From positions 16,604,559-16,668,558 of the forward strand of contig NC_088680.1 of assembly GCF_950023065.1 (NCBI RefSeq): a DNA stretch of 64,000 nt. Direction: 5' to 3'. This document shows positions 37,203 through 46,284 of the stretch, piece by piece. The position numbers and the translations under genes were made by a program. This DNA is from Planococcus citri (Eukaryota > Arthropoda > Insecta > Hemiptera > Pseudococcidae). Each line of letters begins with the position of its first letter. The stretch's first letter is position 1. The notes beneath the pieces were generated by a model. The model saw only the letters and a list, made by a program, of their open reading frames with translations. It did no database searches and was not told the DNA's origin.

Positions 37203-39325
37203 TTAAACGCGATATAATATTTTACACAAACGTTCGAACACCGTACGGGTAGTGGCTTTCGTTAATAAATCAGCCAGTTGATCTATCGATGAAACTTTTT
37301 GTAGATAGATCACATTTTTAAGAATCAGATCGCGAATATGGTGATAACTGACATCTATATGTCTGGTACGTTTTGATTCGACCGTATTCGCTACGGCAAT
37401 CGCTGCGTTAGAATCGCAATACACCGGAACGGTGTCAATACGAACTTCTAATTCAACGAACAAATTTCGCCAAGCCAAGACTTCCTTTACAGACGTACTT
37501 AACGCGACATATTCAGCCTCACACGACGAAAGACTCACGCAATTTTGTTTCTTGACTACCCAGTCAATTACATTGCCATAGTGCAATATGAAAATTCCAG
37601 ACGTCGACTTCCTATCTAAACAATCACCAGCGAAATCTGAATCTACGTAAACTCTTACAGAGTGTTTATCGACGAATTCAGGTATTACATAGGTAAGTTT
37701 CACGTTTAACGTACTACGTAAATACCTTAATATACGCTTGCTGTATTCGAACAGCTCCTTATTTGCCAAGTGCTGGTATCTGCTTAGAAAGTTTACAGCA
37801 AAAGCAATATCAGGACGTGTTCCCCTTGCTATGTAACTTAAACTTCCTAAGAGACCACGCACTTTGGTTTCATAACTTTTATCGAGCTTGAGATTAGTTA
37901 TCTTCAAGTTCGGTTTGATTGGAGTTGAGATACTGTTCGAATTAGACAGCCCGTATTCACTAACTAACTGTTCTATGTAAGAATTCTGATGAATTTCTAA
38001 CTGATTTTTACTACGACTAATTTCCATGCCAATAAACTTCTTGCATTGTTCCAGGTCTCTAATTCCAAAACGTTCATTCAGACTCTTAACCAACCACTCG
38101 ATAAGACGATCATCGCATCCTGTGATAAGAAAATCGTCGACGTAGACTACGAACACACACCGAAGCGGATTTTCCGAATCATAGTAAACACATGGATCTA
38201 CTTTGCTTCTGGAAAAACCCAACGACAAAAGGTACGAGTTTAGCTTAGCGTTCCAGGACTTCGGACTTGTTTTGAGACCGTATAACGATCTCTTCAAAAC
38301 GTATACTACTCCTTTCTCTTCGTTAGTCCCTTTAGGTGGATTGAACTTGACATTTCGATTAATGTCACCGTTCAAGAACGCTGTGCTAACATCCAATTGG
38401 CGTAATTGCCAACGATTTACTACCGCAAGATTTAGCATCGATCGAATGATCGGTTGGTTTGGGGTTGGCGCGTATATTTCATCTAACTCGTAAAAATGAC
38501 TATCTTTAAAACCACGTAAAACCAATCGCGCTTTATACTTCACCCCACCATTCGAGTTGATTTTTTTCTTCAAAACCCACTTACTGTCTACCTTCGAATA
38601 ATTTTCACCTTTTACGCTACTTTCAGATACCGGATACCAAACGTCTTTGACTTTCATCGCCTTTAACTCTTCGTCGATCGCTACCTTCCAGTACTTCGCT
38701 TCTGGACCATTCAGAGCTTGTTCGTACGATAAATCATCGACGCTAGCCAAAGCAAAATCAGCAAAATCGTCGGATCGATCGTCGGTAGCTGAAGTATCAA
38801 TCATACTACGATCAACGTGAATTTCACCGCTACGTTCGGCTTCGCTCAACTCATCTGGGTTTACCCAAGATGAGCACCCAGGAGCTGGCTCCACTGAACT
38901 ACGTATTTCACTTTGAAACGTAGGTACGATCTCTACGTCGCTAACACTAACTGTTACCGATGTTTTTAACAAATGATCGTTGATGATATCGTGTATCTTA
39001 CGCGTTTCATCAACTTCTACGCAACTCGAATTTGTGAATTTATTTCGTAAAACATCGTACAATACATAACCTGTCTCTGTAAAACCTAACAACACCATAT
39101 CTATCGACTTCTCATCGGTTTTCTTTCTCTTTTCAGGCGGTACCAGAACTCGTGCAACGCTTCCAAACAATCTCACTCTCGATAAATCCGGCTTTCTACG
39201 ATTCCACAGCTCGTACGGTGACAAATCGTTCAAGGCAGAATGCGGTAAACGATTGTACACGTAGTTCGCTGTGTATGTAGCGTAAAGCCAGAATTTATTC
39301 GTTAAACCTCCTTCATACAACAGAG
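37203..39325 (-). CDS. pol: Copia Pol, C-terminal half (reverse transcriptase and RNase H)
   Basis: This is the downstream half of the Copia polyprotein. It begins at the insertion point and not at a start codon. It opens with the post-core integrase linker (LTNKFWLYA, NYVYNRLPH), then the Copia RT: KWVLKKKIN, LDVSTAFLNGD and the catalytic YVDDFLITG (near 38130-38155). It ends with a full RNase H domain: VDSDFAGDCLDRKSTSG, SSCEAEYVAL, VYCDSNAA and KRTRHIDV. RT and RNase H would copy the element's RNA into DNA inside virus-like particles. The frame has no internal stop. Cut off from its gag and start codon by the nested element, it should not be translated here. Confidence 0.95.
39322..39325. 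repeat. Target-site duplication of the inner element, left copy
   Basis: AGAG precedes the TG of the left inner LTR and recurs at 56412-56415. A 4-bp duplication fits Ty3/Gypsy or BEL integrases. Confidence 0.85.
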
Positions 39326-39793
39326 TGTAAATATAATGATATTATGTACCACTCGGTGATACTTGCATAAGCTGAATACTCTGAGAATATTACTTACCCC
39401 GGCCAAAGGCTATACCAATTATATCACACAATAAGTAAAATGTAGTCACGTGTAAGACACTTTGTATTAGACGTAAAAGAATAAACACAATTAAATACCT
39501 TTGAAGAAGGTTTTTAGTATCAACACGATACTTTACACTTAACACTAATTACTTATAATTAAACACAATTAAAACTAATATAATACGCTTTCTTGCCAAT
39601 ATGGCTATAATACACCACCGAGATTATACCGCGTCGACACGTCCGATCACTACGTACCTCAACAATATAACAATCGGCCGCAGCGCCGCTCCGTGGGCTT
39701 GTAGCCCTGTGTCGCGACGCGTGATCAGTGTTACCAACACATATACTTAATCCTATATAACCCTTACAGGTCCGGCATATCTCCCCTCTATCA
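39326..39793 (-). repeat. Inner element 3' LTR
   Basis: 468 bp, TGTAAATATAATG ... CCCCTCTATCA on the plus strand. I read it as identical to 55944-56411. On the element strand a TATATA-like word lies about 35 bp in, and a second TATAAT-like word lies mid-LTR. Which one drives transcription is not determinable by eye. Confidence 0.95.
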
Positions 39794-41147
39794 TATGCCC
39801 CTTCGTGGCTTTACTCAATGAGTATAACCAGTCGTGGAAAGCACGGATCAGAGAGAGAAAGATATGTCGAAGCTGTAAGGCTGGTCCCTGTGGGAGCAGT
39901 CTCTGCCCCTCGTGGTGTTCCACTGCGGGAAATTCGAGGCAGAGTAAATCCAATTTTAGCCCACTGTGCACGTAGCAATACCCCCGAAGCTCCCCTTCGC
40001 GACCCTGCACCACCCGCTGTCGCATCCGAAGATATGAGCAACGAATAAGGACAGAATACGCGAAGTTGAAAACATCGGGTAAGTATGTACTATCTAGCGA
40101 CAGAATTCCAAAATAAAGACGTTTTCCCTAAACTAATAATTTTTTCAAACTCCCGAATCGAAAAGGATAGACGAGACAAGAATCGACCAAGCGAACCGAA
40201 AGTTGGATGCTGTGCATCAAAGTTGAAGGTACTTGTTGTCTACCTGTGGTAGTGAGTCGTGTCGTACGTCGAGTATGAAAAAAAATTACAAAAAACTTAG
40301 AACTTCTAAAAATAAAACACTTTACAAAATACATAGAAATAGGACTGTATCGATGCGTCAAGAATACAAATCTTAAAAATAAAACAACTGTCCAAAAATA
40401 CGCATCGTAAAAACAAATTTGTCAAATCTTACAAAATAAAACTAAATCTAATCAGTTCTTTCGAAAACAAAATTATAGATAAACAAAAATTAATCAGTCT
40501 GTGACCGAATAAAATTACATGTAATCAAATTATTACAATCAGCACAATATATAAATCGAAAAATGCAACGTAGTGGAATATATCGAACCAAAATACAGAT
40601 GATTATCGTCGGATGTTAAAGTTGACTTCTTCGAATACAGATAACGACGTTGAAATAAAACGTTGGCGGAATGTTACCTCGCCTTGGTTGCGATGATGCC
40701 AAGTCAGTGACGACTACGAAGATACTTCGACGATTGCTGTTGAGAAAGTTGATTAATAAGGTACCCTGTGGGTAATTTTTACAAAATGTCAATTTGACAT
40801 CGCTGCGCGATTAGGTTAAAAAGTAATTCGACTCATTTTTTGCAATTTTACGTTAGTCCACTCGATTTTGAAAAATTAAACAAAGTTCAAAACTACGAAA
40901 ATAAAATAAGACTTTGAGTGGAAGATTTTTTAATGAAAATTCTGGTGAAATTGGTCCCTAGGTTCAAACCTTTTTTGAATTTATCAGTACCTACTTTTAT
41001 TCGGATAGGTACCTACAATTTGGAAGTTGAAATTATATTTCAAAAATGACCAAAATTTCTATCTTTTCTGAGTCGTACATAGTTGTTATTTTTCACCAGA
41101 TTTTATGTATTAGACTGTGTCTAATTCGTGTTTACGATTGTATCGTA
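39794..41147 (-). other. Inner element 3' non-coding region
   Basis: About 1.35 kb between the last ORF and the 3' LTR shows no credible frame. On the element strand the short purine stretch GAAGGGG, followed by CATA, sits just before the LTR (about 39797-39804). It is the best but weak candidate for the polypurine tract. Confidence 0.55.
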
Positions 41148-43769
41148 TTAGCTCTCTGGCATGTCAGCATCTTCGTGGTTGATTGTAGCGTTTGCGCTAT
41201 CTTTGTTGCTATTCGCTTCGCCTTGTTGGCGTTGAGGTTTCGGCGTACTAGTAAGGAAGTTTGCTGCATTTTGCGACTTATTCGGCGATGGTCCTGTGGA
41301 TCCTTGCGTCGTGTTTATCGGCGCCTGCGGCGTACCAGGGTTTGATGTTGAAGGGTATTCGGAAAATGGAACCGTTCCTGGTTGAACAGTCGTTTCCACT
41401 CCTTCTTCCATTTTTTCAGGTGTTTTTGGACTGTGTCCAGTGTACTCAGTTTTTCCATCTCTTACAATGGTGAAAGCTGGTTTATCGATCGTTGGGGGTA
41501 GCCCTTGGTGTTTTGCAACTTGATTATTTCCAAATGGTTGCATTTGTTTTGTTTCAGGAGCATGTTGCTGAATAGTTTGATTCAATTCGTCGCAAGCTTG
41601 ATTGAATCTGGTAGTCGAAATGTTCATCATTTGTTGTCCTCCAGGTACATCAACCATCTTTTGTACCGTTTCCGGTGTGGTTTCGATACCTTCCATCGCA
41701 ACATGTTGTTGCGCTTGTTGAGCGTTGAACTGCTCCAAGTTAGCTTGACTAAGTCCAGCGTTTGCGAGTGTATTGTCGTTAATTCCAGCTTGTTGCTGAC
41801 CAATCGGTATGTAATCCGTTCCTGGGCTTTCGAATTGTAATTCGGCTTGTTTTTCTGGAAATTCATCATCCTGTTGAACGAAATGTTGAGACGATTGCGA
41901 GTATTCCGAAGAAGTATCATCGTCGTAATATTGGAAGGCGTCTTCTTCCCCTTCGTTCTCTTCACGTTCTCGCTCTTTCGGATCTTTCGGGGGCATGATA
42001 AGATCGTCGCGGATTGCAAATACGTAATCGTGATAGACCTCTGGTTCAAACCAGGGTCCAAAGTCGTCCATATTTGGTCGCATGTTGCCGAAAAAGTTTT
42101 CAGGTCCCATTATCTCTACGATACCGTTGTAGGTTCTCGACCAGGAATCCGTGAAAACTTTCGTATAAGCTGCTACCAGCTGTTCATTCTGGTCGGGAAA
42201 ATACATTAGTGGCATAAGGTAGATTTCTCTAACCTTATACTTTCGCATTAGTCTTAATAGTTCCGCATAATGTTCGCGGAAAGTCGTCGGTGACATGCCA
42301 TTGAACATGTCCCAGTTTCCAATTGAGTACATGACTCGAGGTGGTAAGTTTTTTAACTTAGTTAGGCAGTCGATCAGGTCGACAATGCTCAAATCACGTC
42401 GGTAGAGTTCTGGGTGTAATGCTTGTAGCATATTTTGTCGCAGTCGAAGCATATATTGGATCATTCCCCAAATATATCCATCTCCCAACATTAGGACGTC
42501 TTGAGCTGCAACTGCAGTGTATACGCCGTTCGCGGCTTGGTTGTGGAACGTCGCAAGGAGTGTGTATCGACACGGGTAAAATTGCAGTGGAAAGAATGGA
42601 TATAACGTCGTTGCTTTTATCGCATATCGTCGAAAAAATCGATCGTGTTCTCGTTTCGTCTGTGCGAAAGGTCCTTTACGTTCACGTTCTAATTTGCTTC
42701 GACTTTTTGTCTGTTGTGTGCGGTAAATGCTACGTTTCTCAGTTGTAGGCACGTGTAGCGCAGGTGGTATCAATTTGCCTTGATCGTCGTATTGTGGTAC
42801 TTGATCCATCACCGAAACGTGAGGAGGTACCTGGTCAGGTCTGGCTGCTGCCAGATTTACGTTGGCATTTGGTGCCATTTGCTGCTGTGCTACTGCGGCA
42901 CGTTGTTGATTTGCTTTCGACATTCGAATGTTTCCGGGGGATACTCCTCTTGGTAGCCGTGGCGGCGGCATTTGATGTTGTAACATCTGTTGTTGTGAAT
43001 TGTAAGTTGGAGTCGGAGCTCGGCCTCTTATCGCTGGATTTGGAGCAAAACTCTTCTGTATATTGCCTGTTGGCAATTTTTGACCTTGTGTACTTTTTAG
43101 TGGTGGTCTGTATTCGTGTATCGGACGTTGAATATTTTCGAAGTCAGGTTGGATCGCAGCTGCAGCTGCATAGGACGCTGGTGACGATGTTGATGTACCA
43201 GGTTGGTTTGTGTTGTCAGATTGAACTGATAATACGTTGGCAGCTGTGCTGAGAATGACGGATGCGTCGTCCGCGTTTCTCGCTGGTGTAGTCGATCTTG
43301 ATCGTGATCGCCTCTCATTAGCTTTAGATAAAGCTAATTGGTAAAGACTTTTAGTCTTAGCGAGTTGAGTTTTCGTACTCGTAAGCTCTGCTTGTAGCTT
43401 CGCTACTAAAGCTTGGGTTTGCGCAATTTGTTGCTCACTCGTGGCGTGACTATCCTGCCAGAATTGAGCTTCAATTTCCACTGTCGAGTTTGCCAGCGCA
43501 CGTAAGTCTAGCGCTTGCAGCGTAGTCTGCATTAAATGAAATTGTGAGGCGTAAAGTGTCATGTTACACTGATCACGTGGGCAGAGGACCATTTGTTGTC
43601 CGTTGGCGCTTGCCTCGGTACACATGTCTCTTACGCATGCTGCGTGGAATACGTGTTTGCAATCACTTGTTGCGAGTACGGTGGCGGCTTCCTTTAGGTC
43701 TGCCGTGATCGCCGGTTTGAAGATTACGAGGTGGCATTTTTCGCACGTTAATGCTGGAAGCGCCGACAT
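41148..43769 (-). CDS. RING-H2 / coiled-coil / SGNH-like accessory protein (873 aa)
   Basis: The protein is encoded 3' of pol, in the position of env. I chose the ATG at 43769 because it follows a strong splice acceptor directly; the frame upstream lacks an ATG. Residues 9-68 have eight zinc-ligand candidates in RING-H2 order: C9, C12, C37, H39, H42, C45, C63, C68, with an unusual four-residue gap in the last pair. Residues about 75-150 look like a coiled coil, ending in a basic RRSRSRS stretch. A Pro/Gln-rich linker follows. At about 420-620 lies an SGNH-like fold with LGDG in place of the nucleophile motif, SIGNWD as the Gly-Asn block, and REIYLMPLMYFP as a core strand. The C-terminal 250 residues are acidic and Gln-rich. 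RING proteins often act as ubiquitin or SUMO ligases; that function here is inference. No signal peptide or membrane segment is seen. Confidence 0.85.
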   Translation of the reverse strand: MSALPALTCEKCHLVIFKPAITADLKEAATVLATSDCKHVFHAACVRDMCTEASANGQQMVLCPRDQCNMTLYASQFHLMQTTLQALDLRALANSTVEIEAQFWQDSHATSEQQIAQTQALVAKLQAELTSTKTQLAKTKSLYQLALSKANERRSRSRSTTPARNADDASVILSTAANVLSVQSDNTNQPGTSTSSPASYAAAAAIQPDFENIQRPIHEYRPPLKSTQGQKLPTGNIQKSFAPNPAIRGRAPTPTYNSQQQMLQHQMPPPRLPRGVSPGNIRMSKANQQRAAVAQQQMAPNANVNLAAARPDQVPPHVSVMDQVPQYDDQGKLIPPALHVPTTEKRSIYRTQQTKSRSKLERERKGPFAQTKREHDRFFRRYAIKATTLYPFFPLQFYPCRYTLLATFHNQAANGVYTAVAAQDVLMLGDGYIWGMIQYMLRLRQNMLQALHPELYRRDLSIVDLIDCLTKLKNLPPRVMYSIGNWDMFNGMSPTTFREHYAELLRLMRKYKVREIYLMPLMYFPDQNEQLVAAYTKVFTDSWSRTYNGIVEIMGPENFFGNMRPNMDDFGPWFEPEVYHDYVFAIRDDLIMPPKDPKEREREENEGEEDAFQYYDDDTSSEYSQSSQHFVQQDDEFPEKQAELQFESPGTDYIPIGQQQAGINDNTLANAGLSQANLEQFNAQQAQQHVAMEGIETTPETVQKMVDVPGGQQMMNISTTRFNQACDELNQTIQQHAPETKQMQPFGNNQVAKHQGLPPTIDKPAFTIVRDGKTEYTGHSPKTPEKMEEGVETTVQPGTVPFSEYPSTSNPGTPQAPINTTQGSTGPSPNKSQNAANFLTSTPKPQRQQGEANSNKDSANATINHEDADMPES

Positions 43770-43900
43770 CTGTGAAGCAAAATGAAACGAAAAAAAAATA
43801 CGCGATAAATTCGGCACTTGTTCACGGATGTTTCGATTTTACGTAAATAAGGTCATGCATTAAAAAGCAAAAATAAATGTGTGTTATTATTTACACTCAC
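43770..43900 (-). other. Candidate 131-nt intron before the RING ORF
   Basis: On the minus strand a consensus donor (G|GTGAGT, 43900 downward) lies inside the 96-codon ORF. A T-rich tract ending TTCACAG (43771-43770) is followed at once by the RING protein's ATG. Removing this intron does not place the 96-codon frame in register with the RING frame. If used, it would truncate the small ORF or serve a leader-type mRNA. The acceptor could also pair with a donor in the 5' leader, as retroviral env mRNAs do. Confidence 0.55.
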
Positions 43901-44177
43901 CGTCTTCGTCGTTATTTGTACTTTTCGTACTTGAAGTTGGCTCGTTTGGTCCAGTTTTGGCCTCTTTCACGATTTTTCTCGCTACTCTGATCCAATCACC
44001 AGGTTTGGTGGCAAGTCCGAATCGTTGTGTGTGATATGCACAAAAGTCGCGATTTTGCGTCGCTAGCACTTCGGATTCGTCAACGTTCGGATTCGTCGAC
44101 ACTTTCCACTGTGGGTCTATGTCCGCGAGCCGTTTTTCGATCGGTGGAAATTCGTATACTTTCTCACCTTCCGACAT
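43887..44177 (-). CDS. Small hypothetical ORF (96 aa)
   Basis: It begins MSEGEKVYEFPP and ends in an acidic NNDEDGECK tail. The middle has KPGDWIRVARKIVKEAK, which looks like a short basic helix. I recognise no family. It has no signal peptide or membrane segment. Its last codons overlap a consensus splice donor (GTGAGT), so the mature C-terminus may differ. It sits between pol and the RING gene. It may be an accessory protein or part of an upstream exon; expression is unproven. Confidence 0.5.
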   Translation of the reverse strand: MSEGEKVYEFPPIEKRLADIDPQWKVSTNPNVDESEVLATQNRDFCAYHTQRFGLATKPGDWIRVARKIVKEAKTGPNEPTSSTKSTNNDEDGECK

Positions 44178-44183
44178 TCGCAC

Positions 44184-45522
44184 TCGCGATTAGAAATTAA
44201 GCTTTCGAGCTTAAGAGTATAAAATAAATCGCACTTTACACAAAAGTATGATCGTGACTTGAATCGCACGTCTCACTACCGAGCGCACTTTGGATTCCGA
44301 AATCCTTTCGCACAAAGTCGCGAAAAATGTTTGGATTTTTCGATAAATCACGTTACCAATAAGTTCGCGAAGAAATTCGCACAATTACACGTCAAAAGAG
44401 ACACGTTTTATAAAAACTTTCAACTTAAACGAGCAGAAATTAGCAAAAGTACACGAGCAAGCACATACCCGAACGGAGAACAAAACAATAATGTTCGTAA
44501 AGTACGGCGTGTCGCTCGATGCAGCCGGTTGTGTTGGCTTATCTGAGTCCCCCACCTACCTACTTCATCTACGTTCGTAGCGTTCGGTTGGCGAAAACGG
44601 CGCCGGTCGGGCGGCTGGTTGCGAACCGATCGTGTAAGTGATGTGTTTGTAGTGGTGACTACGATAAGTTCTAGGAATTTCTGCTGTCCAATTGCAAACG
44701 TGTCGAGCTATGCTCGATTTCGATTAATTTTACGTCATATTTCAGTTGCTAATTAATATTTCAAAATTCTGTCTCGATAGAAATGTTCCTAATGAGTCTG
44801 TGCATCTTTTAGTATAAGAATATTTTTCCTTTGTTATGTAATTTTAATAAAAACTTGTTGTTTTATGTGAAAAAATCTAGTCATGTAATCGGCTGATACA
44901 ATCAGCTCGATTGAATCGGTTTGTGTTGGCTATGTTGCCAAATGTCGTTTTTATCGTGTTCGATGAATTCTCCGAAGTAAACTCGTCTACTTCTGTTTAT
45001 TCGTTGGTTTTGGAAAAATTTTGACTTCGAATCAAAAAGTGATGCCTGTCGCAATATTGAAAATTCAATTTTGGTTCGAAATGTGTTTCAAAATTTTGGA
45101 AAAGTCATTGTTTTAGGTCTTCGCTACGCGAAAATAGTTTTGAGTATTTGAATTTAATTATTCAGTCATGTAGGCATTACTTACCTATTTTGTACCTAAT
45201 ACTTACGTATCGAACTTGTAGTCTTGATGCGAATTTCTCAAATTCGGTTTTCTTCTTGTTGAAATAAATTTATTTACCTGTTTTTAGCTTGTTAATTATT
45301 TTTAAGTTTTACCTAAATCAAAGTTTAGTCATTTTAACGTCGTGGAGAATTTTTATTCAAATATTTTACAATCTTAATTCTAGTCTTATTATTCTAGTCA
45401 ATCTTAATTGTAAATTAAGCCTTTTGGCTGAAAATCTTCGCAAGTAGCGACTGTGTCGCATTATGTTAAGTCTTCGACTCGATATTGAAGATTTTTTCTT
45501 CGTAGGTACATTTAAATTTTAT
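44184..45522 (-). other. Non-coding stretch inside the inner element
   Basis: 1.3 kb between the two small ORFs with no convincing frame on the element strand. A 95-codon frame on the opposite strand (44259-44546) has no recognisable domain. This may be intronic or regulatory. Confidence 0.5.
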
Positions 45523-45846
45523 TTAAGGTCGTCGTATTCCAAAAGCTCCTGAGATTTCTCTGAACGTGGCTATCGGTATCGCTGGTCGTTTACGTATTTG
45601 TCCATTTATTTTCACCGTCGTTCTTATTTTGTCTCCACGTCTTGCGACTCGAGTTACTGTGATGGCATATCCGTCGTTGCTGGCGATTTCCGGTTCGTTG
45701 AAGATTCGAAGTCTTTGCATCCAGTTTAAAAAAGTTGCAATTCGTATAAGTCTGTTCGCGTCTCCAAAATCACTGATGTAATCGATGTTGATCGTCGCCT
45801 CCTGTCGTCTTTGACGGACTTCTAGGGTAAAGCTGTGGATTGCCAT
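45523..45846 (-). CDS. Small basic hypothetical ORF (107 aa)
   Basis: I start it at the ATG at 45846 (MAIHSFTLEVRQRRQ). The open frame extends 44 codons farther upstream without another ATG, so a spliced N-terminal extension is possible. The protein is rich in Arg and in alternating hydrophobic residues (GYAITVTRVARRGDKIR, TTVKINGQIRKRP). That suggests a small basic beta-rich fold that could bind nucleic acid, which is inference only. It lies about 440 nt beyond the end of pol. I do not recognise a family. Confidence 0.5.
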   Translation of the reverse strand: MAIHSFTLEVRQRRQEATINIDYISDFGDANRLIRIATFLNWMQRLRIFNEPEIASNDGYAITVTRVARRGDKIRTTVKINGQIRKRPAIPIATFREISGAFGIRRP

Positions 45847-46284
45847 TTCGATTTTCGTTGTACGAATTTGTATAAAACTGTCACGAAATTTTATCACGAA
45901 AGATAGGTTGAATACTCGCGTTACGTCGCAAATTCGCGTGAGATCACTCGGTGTACAATTTTCGATACTTTGTATCACACGTAGGTTAATTTCTTTGAAA
46001 AATACGTCGATTTCGATTATTCACGAAAAAACGTTCGAAATACTCTCATTTGTCTTAATTTCACTTGAAGTTATTTTTCCCTTTTTCCCTCGAAGGGAAT
46101 TTACCTTATTTTAAGGGAAAAATTAACTTCGCGAATTTTCATCCGAATTGAAAAATTCCAACGGCGTTGGATGAGTGCTATATTCAGGAGTAAATGAAAA
46201 TTGTCTAGAAAATTTTTTATGCAGATTTTGTTAAGTAGGTATGATACCTATTTAGTCGAAATTTCGCGATTTTTCCGAAACTTT

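Noticed and set aside
41627..42061. 144-codon frame inside the RING gene
   Set aside because: Same strand but another frame of a well-supported coding region, with no recognisable motif.
42764..43252. 162-codon plus-strand frame
   Set aside because: Antisense of the RING gene, hydrophobic by complement composition, no domain.
41148..43769. Envelope glycoprotein in the env position
   Set aside because: No signal peptide, membrane anchor or cysteine pattern of an envelope. The protein is RING plus SGNH-like.
43887..43900. In-frame fusion of the 96-codon ORF to the RING protein by splicing
   Set aside because: The donor leaves one base of a codon while the acceptor starts on a codon boundary, so the frames do not match.
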